Below are positions 26,938 to 36,986 of a DNA stretch of 64,000 bases, piece after piece. The DNA is from Streptomyces chartreusis NRRL 3882 (GTDB taxonomy: Bacteria; Actinomycetota; Actinomycetes; Streptomycetales; Streptomycetaceae), in assembly GCF_900236475.1 (NCBI RefSeq), contig NZ_LT963352.1, positions 4,170,501 to 4,234,500 of the forward strand. Direction: 5' to 3'. The translations under genes were made by a program, and so were the position numbers. The notes beneath the pieces are model-generated. The model saw nothing but the letters and a program-made list of their open reading frames with translations, searched no databases and was not told the origin of the DNA. How positions within the stretch are numbered: the stretch's first letter is position 1; every line of letters begins with the position of its first letter.

Positions 26938-28047
26938 CTACTTCAGGCCGATCGCCTCGCAGGCCGACTTGTACTTCGCCGTGCAGATGTCCGACAGCTT
27001 GTAGATGTCGTCGGCGACGACCGTGTCCTTGATGTTCTCCTTGGTGAGGGCGACCACCGGCACGAGCTGGGCCGGAATGCCCTTGTGGGTGGGGCTGTCG
27101 ACCTTGTCGCGGGTGAGGGCGGCAAACTGGATGTCCCGGCCCTGGACCTTCGCCACGGCCATCTCCGCGGCGTTCTCGGCCTCCTGCGGGTACGACTTGT
27201 ACACGCTCATGTACTGGTCACCGGTGATGATCCGCTGCACCGCCGGGAGCTCCGCGTCCTGCCCGGTGATCGGCGGCAGGTCGGTCACGCCCGCGGCCTC
27301 CAGGGCCTTGACGATGCCGCCCGCCATGCCGTCGTTGGCGGAGTACACCGCGGCGATGTTGTCCCTGCCGATCTTCTCGATCGCCTTGGCCATGTTGGCC
27401 TGCGCGTTCTCCGGCTTCCAGTCCTTGGTGTCGAAGGACTGCGCGATGGTCACCTTGCCGTTCAGCTCGGACAGCGCACCGGCCTTGAACTGCTTGGCGT
27501 TCGGGTCCGTCGGCGAGCCGTTCATCATGACGATCTTGTCGGAGAGGCTCGCCTTCTCTCCGATGGCCTCCAGCAGGGTACGCCCCTGGACCTCGCCGAC
27601 CAGTTCGTTGTCGAAGGAGATGTACGCGTCGATCGGGCCCTCGGCCAGCCGGTCGTAGGCGATGACCGGGATGCCGGCGTCCTTGGCCTTCTGCACGCCC
27701 CCCGCGATGGCGTGCGAGTCGACGGCGTCCAGCAGGATCACGTCGACCCGGTCGTCGATCATCTGCTGCAGCTGGCTCGCCTGCTTGTCGGCGCTCGCCT
27801 CGGCGTTGGCGTACTCGACGCGGCCCTTGTCGTTGGTGAGGGACTCGACCTTCCGCTTGATGATCGGGTAGTCGAAGTTCTCGTAGCGCGTGTTCGCCGT
27901 CTCCGGCAGCAGCAGGCCCACCGTGATGTCGTTGCCCTTGGTCGGGCTGGCGTCGTCGCTGCTCCCGGTCGCGTTGAGCACGCCGCAGCCGGCGAGCGTG
28001 ACGGACATCGTGGCCGCGGCCACGGATATGGAGATACGACGACGCAT
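26938..28047 (-). CDS. Sugar-binding ABC lipoprotein (XylF/ChvE-like), no transporter nearby
   Basis: A 369-residue periplasmic-binding-protein fold type I protein. The signal peptide MRRRISISVAAATMSVTLAGC has a lipobox LAGC. The mature domain shows TVGLLLPETANTRYENFDYP, DVILLDAVDSHAI, IPVIAYDRLAEGP, AVYSANDGMAGGIV and ITGQDAELPAVQRI, all typical of xylose/multiple-sugar (CUT2) binding proteins. No CUT2 ATPase or permease is next to it, so it either serves a distant system or acts in sensing. The ATG at 28047 fits the signal peptide; upstream in-frame codons do not. The 271-base region 26667-26937 ahead of its 3' end shows no gene. Confidence 0.9.
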   Translation of the reverse strand: MRRRISISVAAATMSVTLAGCGVLNATGSSDDASPTKGNDITVGLLLPETANTRYENFDYPIIKRKVESLTNDKGRVEYANAEASADKQASQLQQMIDDRVDVILLDAVDSHAIAGGVQKAKDAGIPVIAYDRLAEGPIDAYISFDNELVGEVQGRTLLEAIGEKASLSDKIVMMNGSPTDPNAKQFKAGALSELNGKVTIAQSFDTKDWKPENAQANMAKAIEKIGRDNIAAVYSANDGMAGGIVKALEAAGVTDLPPITGQDAELPAVQRIITGDQYMSVYKSYPQEAENAAEMAVAKVQGRDIQFAALTRDKVDSPTHKGIPAQLVPVVALTKENIKDTVVADDIYKLSDICTAKYKSACEAIGLK

Positions 28048-28290
28048 GCGGGAGCTCACTTCGCGTGTGATTCGGACGTGGGCACACTTTGTGGCCCATG
28101 TGACTGAAAAGCCAACGCGGGTGCGCCCCCCAGCGTCAAGCGGAACCACTTAACGAGATGGCAACACCACGTTCCGCGAGCGTTGTGAAGACTCTGCGGA
28201 ATCGCCTCCAAGCGCCTTGCACCATCCAGTCATCCACGGGAGGACCCGCGAAAACACCCCAAGGCATCCCAAGGAACCCCAAGGCACGCG

Positions 28291-28322
28291 AAAGGGGCCG
28301 GGAGTCGCCTCCCGGCCCCTTT
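28291..28322 (-). terminator. Terminator hairpin of the dnaK operon
   Basis: Perfect 14-bp stem AAAGGGGCCGGGAG/CTCCCGGCCCCTTT with a four-base loop, 17 bases after the hspR stop codon. Confidence 0.93.
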
Positions 28323-28338
28323 CACAGGTGTGTGCGCG

Positions 28339-28800
28339 TCAGTCCGACTGCTGCTGCCGCTTCGGCCGCCACACCACCAGCGCACTGGTCTGCTGGACCT
28401 CCTGGTACGGCACCAGGTCACGGCGGTACGACGCGTGCACCGCCGCCTCGCGCTGGCGCATGGCCGCCGCCGCGCCGTCGAGCGCGTCCTCCAGCTCGGC
28501 CACCCGGGCCTGGAGCGCGGCGACCTGGTTCTCCAGTTCGATGATGCGCTTGATGCCCGCCAGGTTGATGCCCTCGTCCTGCGACAACTGCTGCACCTGG
28601 CGGAGCAGTTCGATGTCGCGGGCCGAGTAGCGGCGGCCCCGGCCGGCGGTGCGGTCCGGGGACACCAGGCCCAGACGGTCGTACTGGCGCAGGGTCTGCG
28701 GGTGCAGGCCGGACAGCTGGGCCGCCACCGAGATGACGTAGACCGGGGTCTCCTCGGTCAGTTCATACGGGTTGCGTCGACGACCGTCCATCTGACTCAT
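28339..28800 (-). CDS. hspR: Heat-shock repressor HspR (MerR family)
   Basis: A 153-residue MerR-type repressor that binds HAIR operators, with DnaK as corepressor in studied Streptomyces. The winged HTH (about 20-85) reads VYVISVAAQLSGLHPQTLRQ then YDRLGLVSPDRTAGRGRRYS, followed by LSQDEGINLAGIKRIIELE and a coiled coil (about 90-125). The hydrophobic and basic C-terminal tail is the region used for DnaK contact in relatives. Its start overlaps the dnaJ stop by four bases, so the repressor is made from the operon it controls. HAIR copies are at 32538, 32590 and 22365. Confidence 0.97.
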   Translation of the reverse strand: MSQMDGRRRNPYELTEETPVYVISVAAQLSGLHPQTLRQYDRLGLVSPDRTAGRGRRYSARDIELLRQVQQLSQDEGINLAGIKRIIELENQVAALQARVAELEDALDGAAAAMRQREAAVHASYRRDLVPYQEVQQTSALVVWRPKRQQQSD

Positions 28801-29975
28801 GCTCCCTTCGCGGCCTGGAACAGCTCCGCCCGCGGATCCTCACCCGCGGTCGCCTCGCGATACGCCTCGAGTGCGTCTCGAGCCTTCCCCGTCAGGTCCT
28901 TCGGAACACTCACCTCGACGGTGACCAGGAGGTCGCCGCGGGTGCCGTCCTTGCGCACCGCGCCCTTGCCCCGGGCACGCATCGTACGGCCGTTCGGCGT
29001 GCCCGGCGGCAGCTTCAGCGTGACGGGCGGGCCGCCCAGCGTCGGCACCCGGACCTCGCCGCCGAGGGCCGCCTCGGCGAAGGTCACCGGGACGGTGACG
29101 GTGAGGTTGTCGTCCTTGCGGCCGAACACCGGGTGCGAGTCGACGTGCACGACCACGTACAGGTCGCCCGCCGGGCCGCCGCGCTCGCCCGGCGCTCCCT
29201 TGCCGCGCAGCCGGATCCGCTGGCCGTCGCTGACGCCCGCCGGGATGCGCACCTGCATGGTCCGCGAGGACTTGGCCCGGCCGCTGCCCTTGCAGACCTC
29301 GCAGGCGTTCTCCGCGATCAGGCCGCGGCCCTTGCAGTCCGGGCAGGGGTCGGTGAGGGAGAAGCCACCGCCGCTGCCCCGGGCGACCTGCCCGGTGCCG
29401 ACGCAGGTCGGGCACACCCGCGGTGTGCCGTTCTTGTCGCCGGTGCCCGAGCAGGCCTTGCAGGGCGACTGCGAGGACATCCGCAGCGGGACGGTCGCGC
29501 CCTCGATCGCCTCCGTGAAGCTCAGCGTGACCTCGGACTCGATGTCCTGGCCGCGCCGCGGATGCGTGCGCGTCCCCGCGCCCGCGCCGCCACGGTTGAA
29601 CAGGCCCCCGAAGACGTCACCGAGTCCACCGCCGAAACCGCCGGCTCCCTGGCCGCCCTGGGCGCCTCCGAAGAGGTCGCCGAGGTCGAAGTTGAACGAG
29701 CCGCCGCCCGCGCCGGGCCCCGGGCGGAAGCCGCCGTTGCCGAAGAGGGCGCGTGCCTCGTCGTACTCCTTGCGCTTCTTGGGATCGCCGAGGATGTCGT
29801 TGGCCTCGGAGATCTCCTTGAAGCGCTCCTCCGCCTTGACGTTGCCCTTGTTGGCGTCCGGGTGGTACTCGCGGGCGAGCTTCCGGTACGCCTTCTTGAT
29901 CTCGGCCTCGGTGGCGTCCTTGGGGACGCCGAGGACCTTGTAGTAGTCCTTCTCGATGAAGTCCTTGGTGCTCAT
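28797..29975 (-). CDS. dnaJ: Chaperone DnaJ (type I Hsp40)
   Basis: A 392-residue type I J-protein that stimulates DnaK ATPase. The J domain (10-75) contains the HPD triad in REYHPDANKG; a Gly/Phe-rich region with unusually long Gly-Ala stretches (about 80-145) follows. Four CxxCxGxG zinc boxes occur at about 167-232 (CKACSGTGD, CPTCVGTGQ, CPDCKGRGL, CEVCKGSGR). The C-terminal substrate domains complete it. It lies 36 bases after grpE and overlaps hspR by four bases. Confidence 0.98.
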   Translation of the reverse strand: MSTKDFIEKDYYKVLGVPKDATEAEIKKAYRKLAREYHPDANKGNVKAEERFKEISEANDILGDPKKRKEYDEARALFGNGGFRPGPGAGGGSFNFDLGDLFGGAQGGQGAGGFGGGLGDVFGGLFNRGGAGAGTRTHPRRGQDIESEVTLSFTEAIEGATVPLRMSSQSPCKACSGTGDKNGTPRVCPTCVGTGQVARGSGGGFSLTDPCPDCKGRGLIAENACEVCKGSGRAKSSRTMQVRIPAGVSDGQRIRLRGKGAPGERGGPAGDLYVVVHVDSHPVFGRKDDNLTVTVPVTFAEAALGGEVRVPTLGGPPVTLKLPPGTPNGRTMRARGKGAVRKDGTRGDLLVTVEVSVPKDLTGKARDALEAYREATAGEDPRAELFQAAKGA

Positions 29976-30011
29976 CCTCGACGCCCCTCCTTCCCTTCGT
30001 CCGCTATGTCG

Positions 30012-30664
30012 TCAGCCCTCGTCCGGGCCACCGCTCTCCTTGTCGTCGGCGTCGGCGGTCTCGTCCGCCTTGACCGTCTGGGCCCCTGGCTGGGGCTCGG
30101 CCACCGCCACCCGCGCGGGGCGGATGGTGCGCTCGCCGATCCGGTACCCGGGCTGCAGAATCGCCACGCAGGTCGTCTCGGTGACGTCCGGTGCGTAGCT
30201 GTGCATCAGGGCTTCGTGGATCGTCGGGTCGAAGGGCTCGCCCTCCTTGCCGAACTGCTGGAGGCCCATCTTGGCCGCCGTGCTCTCCAGCGACTCGGCG
30301 ACGGACTTGAAGCCGCCGACCAGTTCGCCGTGTTCACGCGCGCGGCCGATGTCGTCGAGCACGGGCAGGAGCTCGGTCAGGAGGTTCGCGATGGCGATCT
30401 CCTTGACCGCGATCCGGTCGCGCTCGACCCGGCGGCGGTAGTTCTGGAACTCGGCCTGGAGGCGCTGGAGGTCCGCCGTGCGCTCGTTCAGCGCCGTGCG
30501 GGCCTGGTCCAGCTGGGCCACCAGAGCCACGTCCTGGCCCGTGTCCCCGGCCGGGGCCGCCCCCTCCTCCGGAGAGGGGGAGTCGGCCTTCGGCTCGGCG
30601 TCGTCGGAGGTGGCGCCGGAAGGGACGTCGGGCTGCTGCTCGTCGAAGCCCGGGGTCTCCTCCG

Positions 30665-30668
<4 letters not shown>
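30012..30668 (-). CDS. grpE: Nucleotide exchange factor GrpE
   Basis: A 218-residue cochaperone that releases ADP from DnaK. The N-terminal 55 residues are acidic and low-complexity; the long coiled coil runs about 55-115 (LVAQLDQARTALNERTADLQ), and the conserved beta domain contains AKMGLQQFGKEGEPFDPTIH and the ending strand ILQPGYRIGERTIRPARVAV. The start overlaps the dnaK stop by four bases. Confidence 0.97.
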
Positions 30669-32518
<1,850 letters not shown>

Positions 32519-32537
32519 GGTTGATTCCTCCAGCTGA

Positions 32538-32558
32538 CTTGAGTGGAACGGACTCAAG
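32538..32558 (-). promoter_or_regulatory. HAIR element 1 (HspR operator) of the dnaK operon
   Basis: CTTGAGT-N7-ACTCAAG, an exact match to the HAIR consensus, beginning 20 bases upstream of the dnaK ATG. Confidence 0.96.
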
Positions 32559-32589
32559 TGTGCACGACGGCTCCCAACCGGTCAACAGA

Positions 32590-32610
32590 GCTGAGTCGAC
32601 GGGACTCAAC
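32590..32610 (-). promoter_or_regulatory. HAIR element 2 (HspR operator) of the dnaK operon
   Basis: CTGAGT-N7-ACTCAA, one mismatch in the left half-site, centred 52 bases from element 1 (about five helical turns). It ends three bases before the stop codon of the upstream glycosyltransferase gene. Confidence 0.82.
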
Positions 32611-32612
32611 TC

Positions 32613-33623
32613 TTATCCGCTCCTTACACGCAACGGCGCTCTGACCTGCGACGACAGCGTGCGTCGATCGGCGTACACGGGGACACACAAAAGGGCGAAC
32701 ACGACCAGGAGAGCCGATCCCGCCACCCACCACAGGGCGTCACTCCCGACCCGGCCGGCGTGCGCGAGTACCCCGACGAGCACTCCGGAGAACGCCCCGA
32801 TCCCCAGCAGCAGAGTGGCCCCCGGCACGGTCAGCCCGAGCCGCCGCAGCCGGTGCGCGAGATGGTCCGGCCCGCTGCGGACGAGGGGCCGGCCGCCCGA
32901 CCGCCGCGAGAGCAGGACGAGTACGGCATCGGCAGCCGCCAGCGTGGTCAGCGCGAACAGCACCCCGGCGCTCTCCCCGACGCCGAACCCGGCGCGGACG
33001 TGCACGGCACTCATGGCGATCACGAACCCCGCGGACATGGACCCGCAGCTGCCCAGCGCCACGCGCGCGGGATGCCAGTTGTGCAGCAGGAACCCGGTCA
33101 GCGCGGCGGCCAGCACGCTCGTCAGCACCGCGATCCCGTCCATCACGTCGACGGCGGCGCAGGCCGCCACCCCGAAGGCCGCGACGACCCCGGCCGTCCC
33201 CGCGAGCCCGTCGGCGTGGTCGAGCCCCCGGAACCCGAAGGTCACCCCCACGGCCCACACGACCCCGAGCAGCCCGGTCCCCACCCCCGTCTCCGCGTAC
33301 GGCACGACACAGGCGGCCGCCACGACCGTACCGGCGACCAGCACCCACCGCCGCAGCCGCCACACGTCGTCGACGAGGCCGAGCAGGGCGACCACGCCAC
33401 CCGCGACGAGCAGCCCGGCGGTCCCGCCGCCGGCCGACGACCACTCCTTCACCCCTGCGACCGCCCCGGTGACGACCACCACGGCCACACCCCCGGACAG
33501 CGGCACCTCCCGCTGCCGCCGCCGCTCGATCAGGCGCAGCCAGCGGGCGGGGGCCCGGAGGACGGCAGCGAGCAGGGCGGTGAGCAGCAGGGCGGTGGCG
33601 GCGGCGGTGATCCCGTAGAGCAC
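32613..33623 (-). CDS. WecA/MraY-like polyprenyl-phosphate glycosylphosphotransferase
   Basis: A 336-residue polytopic membrane protein of the MraY/WecA (GT4) superfamily, which attaches a sugar phosphate to undecaprenyl or decaprenyl phosphate. About ten helices are visible. Family segments are LLGLVDDVWRLRRW (the Asp-Asp pair), FRGLDHADGLAGTAGVVAAF and DVMDGIAVL; the later cytoplasmic His motif is weak (HLAHRLRRLG, corresponding to HxHHR-like loops). It may work in teichoic acid or exopolysaccharide synthesis. Its 3' end is three bases from a dnaK HAIR site, so read-through into dnaK is possible. Confidence 0.83.
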   Translation of the reverse strand: MLYGITAAATALLLTALLAAVLRAPARWLRLIERRRQREVPLSGGVAVVVVTGAVAGVKEWSSAGGGTAGLLVAGGVVALLGLVDDVWRLRRWVLVAGTVVAAACVVPYAETGVGTGLLGVVWAVGVTFGFRGLDHADGLAGTAGVVAAFGVAACAAVDVMDGIAVLTSVLAAALTGFLLHNWHPARVALGSCGSMSAGFVIAMSAVHVRAGFGVGESAGVLFALTTLAAADAVLVLLSRRSGGRPLVRSGPDHLAHRLRRLGLTVPGATLLLGIGAFSGVLVGVLAHAGRVGSDALWWVAGSALLVVFALLCVPVYADRRTLSSQVRAPLRVRSG

Positions 33624-33786
33624 GGATATAAGTTAGGCGCCACTATGACAATTCGGTATGAATAACACGACGGGATCGCGAGCCGAATCCGGATGGCTCC
33701 TGAGGCAACCCTCAGCGATTCAGATCACTGCCCACCCGGCTACAGTGCGGCGGAGGATAGGGGTAGTCTCAGACGGACTGCATAAG

Positions 33787-33800
33787 TTACCGCTTAGTAA
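33787..33800. promoter_or_regulatory. Small palindrome TTAC-N6-GTAA ahead of the FeS oxidoreductase gene
   Basis: TTACCGCTTAGTAA, inner sequence unsymmetric, 66 bases upstream of the ATG at 33866. TetR-type regulators of fatty-acid genes use operators of this general style; no regulator gene is adjacent. Confidence 0.3.
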
Positions 33801-33865
33801 TCTCGGGGAACCCTCAAGAGCGACAGGTTCCCCCGACCAACCCCTCGCAGGCCCGAGGAGCCCCC

Positions 33866-36172
33866 ATGCAACTCGCCGCGATCATCGTGTCGCTGGTCTT
33901 GACCGTGGTCGGCGTCGCGCTGCTCGCACGCGCGATCGGCCAGTTCGTCCGGTACTTCAAGCTGGGCCAGCCCGTGCCCGCCGGTACCCGGACCGACAAC
34001 CCCTACCAGCGCAGCGTGACCCTGGTGAAGGAGTTCCTCGGCCACACGCGCATGAACCGGTGGGGCATCGTCGGCATCGCCCACTGGTTCGTGGCGATCG
34101 GCTTCCTGACGCTGCCGCCGACGATCATCACCGCGTACGGCCAGCTGTTCCAGGCCGACTGGACGCTGCCGGTGCTCGGCGGCTTCCTCCCCTACGAGCT
34201 CTACATCGAGTTCATCGCCGCGATGACGACCCTCGGCATCGCGACCCTGATGGTCATCCGCCTGCTGAACCTGCCGTCGCGCCCGGGCCGCAAGTCCCGC
34301 TTCGCCGGCTCGAAGATGGGCCAGGCGTACTTCGTCGAGTACGTCATCCTCACCATCGGCCTGGCGATCTACGTCCTGCGCGGCCTGGAGGGCGCCCTCC
34401 ACCACGTGGACGGATACGAGGCCGCGTACTTCGCCTCGTACCCGCTGGTCCTGGCCTTCAAGGGCCTGAGCGTGGCGGCGCTGCAGAACCTCGTCTACTT
34501 CTTCGCGATGATCAAGCTGGGCACGACCATGATCTGGATGATCACGGTCAGCCTGAACACCAACATGGGTGTGGCCTGGCACCGCTTCCTGGCCTTCCCG
34601 AACATCTGGTTCAAGCGCGAGGCGACGGGCGGGACGGCTCTGGGCGCGCTCCAGCCCATGACCTCCGGCGGCAAGCCGATCGACTTCACCGACCCGGGCG
34701 AGGACGACGTCTTCGGGGTCTCCCAGGTCGAGCAGTTCTCCTGGAAGGGCCTGCTGGACTTCTCCACGTGCACCGAGTGCGGCCGCTGCCAGTCGCAGTG
34801 CCCGGCGTGGAACACGGGCAAGCCGCTCTCCCCGAAGCTGCTGATCATGTCGCTCCGCGACCACGCGCACGCCAAGGCGCCGTACCTCTTGGCCGGCGGC
34901 GGCAAGACCATGGAGGGCGAGGAGAAGGCCTCCGAGGAGCAGCTGGCCGGTGTCCCCGCAGCTGCCCTCGCGGAGGCCGAGCGCCCCCTGGTCGGCACGC
35001 TGGAGGACAACGGCGTCATCGACCCGGACGTGCTGTGGTCCTGCACCACCTGCGGTGCCTGTGTCGAGCAGTGCCCGGTGGACATCGAGCACGTCGACCA
35101 CATCGTCGACATGCGCCGCTACCAGGTGATGATCGAGTCCTCGTTCCCGTCCGAGGCGGGCACGATGCTCAAGAACCTGGAGAAGAAGGGCAACCCCTGG
35201 GGCCTGGCGAAGAAGCAGCGCCTGGAGTGGCTCAAGGAGGTCGACTTCGAGGTCCCGGTCGTCGGCAAGGACATCGAGGACCTGTCCGAGGTCGAGTACC
35301 TCTACTGGGTCGGCTGCGCCGGCGCCCTGGAGGACCGCGCGAAGAAGACCACGAAGGCCTTCGCGGAGCTCCTCCACATCGCGGGCGTCAAGTTCGCCAT
35401 CATGGGCGGCGACGAGAAGTGCACCGGTGACTCCGCCCGGCGTCTCGGCAACGAGCCCCTGTTCCAGGAGCTCGGCATGGAGAACGTCATGGCGCTGAAC
35501 ATGGCGTTCGGCGAGGAGATGGACGACGAGGGCAAGGTCGTCCCCGAGTCCGCGAAGCCGAAGTCGGCGAAGAAGATCGTCGCCACCTGCCCGCACTGCC
35601 TCAACACGCTCGGCAACGAGTACCCGCAGCTCGGCGGCGACTACGAGGTCATCCACCACACGCAGCTGCTCCAGCACCTGGTGGACGAGGGCAAGCTCAT
35701 CCCGGTGACCCCGGTCGAGGGCATCATCACCTACCACGACCCGTGCTACCTGGGCCGCCACAACAAGATCTACACGCCCCCGCGCGAGATCATCGCCAGC
35801 GTCCCCGGCATCCGCAACGAGGAGATGCACCGCCACAAGGAGCGGGGCTTCTGCTGTGGCGCGGGTGGTGCGCGGATGTGGATGGAAGAGCGCATCGGCA
35901 AGCGCATCAACAACGAGCGCGTCGACGAGGCGCTGTCCCTCAACCCCGACATCGTCTCCACGGCCTGCCCGTTCTGCCTCGTCATGCTGACCGACTCGGT
36001 CAACGGCAAGAAGAACGACGGCAAGGCGAAGGAGTCCATCCAGGTGGTGGACGTGGCTCAGCTGCTGCTGGACTCGGTGAAGACGCCGGTGCCGGCGGAG
36101 GGCGACGACGGCGAGCCGCCGGCCGGTACGGCGGACTCGGAGAACGCGCCTGAGCCGGAGCCGGTGAAGTAG
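33866..36172 (+). CDS. Membrane FeS oxidoreductase, EtfD/heterodisulfide reductase-like
   Basis: A 768-residue protein. Residues 1-230 contain about five membrane helices with histidines suited to haem b (cytochrome b-like, nitrate reductase gamma type). Two 4Fe-4S sets follow, CTECGRCQSQCP near 302-313 and CTTCGACVEQCP near 393-404, then two CCG (HdrB-type) cysteine domains with YWVGCAG, ATCPHCLN, YHDPCYLGRHN and GFCCGAGGARMW. This order matches mycobacterial Rv0338c/EtfD, which passes electrons from electron-transfer flavoprotein in fatty-acid oxidation to the quinone pool. It has its own promoter region of 242 bases and a short terminator after it. Confidence 0.92.
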   Translation: MQLAAIIVSLVLTVVGVALLARAIGQFVRYFKLGQPVPAGTRTDNPYQRSVTLVKEFLGHTRMNRWGIVGIAHWFVAIGFLTLPPTIITAYGQLFQADWTLPVLGGFLPYELYIEFIAAMTTLGIATLMVIRLLNLPSRPGRKSRFAGSKMGQAYFVEYVILTIGLAIYVLRGLEGALHHVDGYEAAYFASYPLVLAFKGLSVAALQNLVYFFAMIKLGTTMIWMITVSLNTNMGVAWHRFLAFPNIWFKREATGGTALGALQPMTSGGKPIDFTDPGEDDVFGVSQVEQFSWKGLLDFSTCTECGRCQSQCPAWNTGKPLSPKLLIMSLRDHAHAKAPYLLAGGGKTMEGEEKASEEQLAGVPAAALAEAERPLVGTLEDNGVIDPDVLWSCTTCGACVEQCPVDIEHVDHIVDMRRYQVMIESSFPSEAGTMLKNLEKKGNPWGLAKKQRLEWLKEVDFEVPVVGKDIEDLSEVEYLYWVGCAGALEDRAKKTTKAFAELLHIAGVKFAIMGGDEKCTGDSARRLGNEPLFQELGMENVMALNMAFGEEMDDEGKVVPESAKPKSAKKIVATCPHCLNTLGNEYPQLGGDYEVIHHTQLLQHLVDEGKLIPVTPVEGIITYHDPCYLGRHNKIYTPPREIIASVPGIRNEEMHRHKERGFCCGAGGARMWMEERIGKRINNERVDEALSLNPDIVSTACPFCLVMLTDSVNGKKNDGKAKESIQVVDVAQLLLDSVKTPVPAEGDDGEPPAGTADSENAPEPEPVK

Positions 36173-36196
36173 GCGGTTCCCGCTGGTTGTCCTGAT

Positions 36197-36226
36197 GCCC
36201 CCTGTCCGAGTTTTCGGGTGGGGGGC
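36197..36226 (+). terminator. Hairpin downstream of the FeS oxidoreductase gene
   Basis: GCCCCC...CCGA pairs with TCGG...GGGGGC around a U-rich loop, 25 bases after the stop codon. Two or three interior mismatches make it weaker than others in the window. Confidence 0.55.
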
Positions 36227-36274
36227 GTCGGCGTTTCCAGACTGCCCTACTCGAGGCCCCCGGCCTCGCCCGGC

Positions 36275-36535
36275 ATGCGGCGGCATACACCAAACTGGTA
36301 CATCGAGGACCTGGCGATCATCAAGGAGGCTGCCAAACGCCGTGGGATAAGCGAGGCCGAGATCATCCGACAGGGGATCCACCTCGCGGCTATGGCGAAC
36401 CGGGTCTGGGACGAGCCGCTGTTCTCGCGCACCTTCGAGGGACCGGGCCGTACGCCGGCCAAGGAGGAGGTCCGTGACATGGTCGCCGACGCCGTCCGGC
36501 GCGGGACCGGCTCCGGATCCGGAACCGCAGCGTGA
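36275..36535 (+). CDS. Ribbon-helix-helix-type antitoxin (VapB-like)
   Basis: An 86-residue protein. The first 40 residues, with WYIEDLAIIKEAAKRRGISE and AEIIRQGI, match the ribbon-helix-helix DNA-binding fold of actinobacterial VapB antitoxins; the remainder, with WDEPLFSRTFEG, is the toxin-neutralising tail. The ATG at 36275 is chosen because it directly precedes the fold; no strong ribosome site is seen there, and a GTG at 36218 is possible. Its stop overlaps the toxin GTG by four bases. Confidence 0.8.
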   Translation: MRRHTPNWYIEDLAIIKEAAKRRGISEAEIIRQGIHLAAMANRVWDEPLFSRTFEGPGRTPAKEEVRDMVADAVRRGTGSGSGTAA

Positions 36536-36975
36536 TCATTGTCATTGCCGACACGTCTGGCCTGCTCGCAGCTCTGGACTCGGCTCACCCGGAGCACAGG
36601 GCTGCCAACGAGGCGATCATGGCGGCGGGTCTGCTGGTGATGTCACCGCTTCTGCTCGCAGAACTGGATCAGGTGGCCACGCGCGAGTTGGGTCGGGAGG
36701 CTGCCGTCAGCGCGGTCGACGACCTACGGCACTGGATGGGCCGGGGGCGTGTCGTCCTGCCGGAGATCACGGAAAACCACGTGAGCGATGCCCAGTCCAT
36801 CCGCCTCCGCTACCGCTCACTGAACCTCGACCTGGCCGACGCGGTGAACGTGGCCCTGGCCGCCGCCTACGACACCGACGCGATCCTCACCCTCGATCGC
36901 CGCGACTTCCGCGCCGTGCGCCCACTGGGCCGCCACAAGGCATTCCGGGTACTGCCCGACGACCTGCCCCTCTGA
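36532..36975 (+). CDS. PIN-domain ribonuclease toxin (VapC-like)
   Basis: A 147-residue PIN-domain protein, expected to be a metal-dependent RNase held in check by the upstream antitoxin. The acidic residues sit as usual: Asp in IADTSGLLAALD (residue 7), Glu in LLLAELDQV, Asp in LDLADAVNVALAAAY and Asp in ILTLDRRDF. GTG start overlapping the antitoxin stop by four bases, so translation is coupled. Confidence 0.9.
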   Translation: MIIVIADTSGLLAALDSAHPEHRAANEAIMAAGLLVMSPLLLAELDQVATRELGREAAVSAVDDLRHWMGRGRVVLPEITENHVSDAQSIRLRYRSLNLDLADAVNVALAAAYDTDAILTLDRRDFRAVRPLGRHKAFRVLPDDLPL

Positions 36976-36986
36976 ACCGGCAGGCG

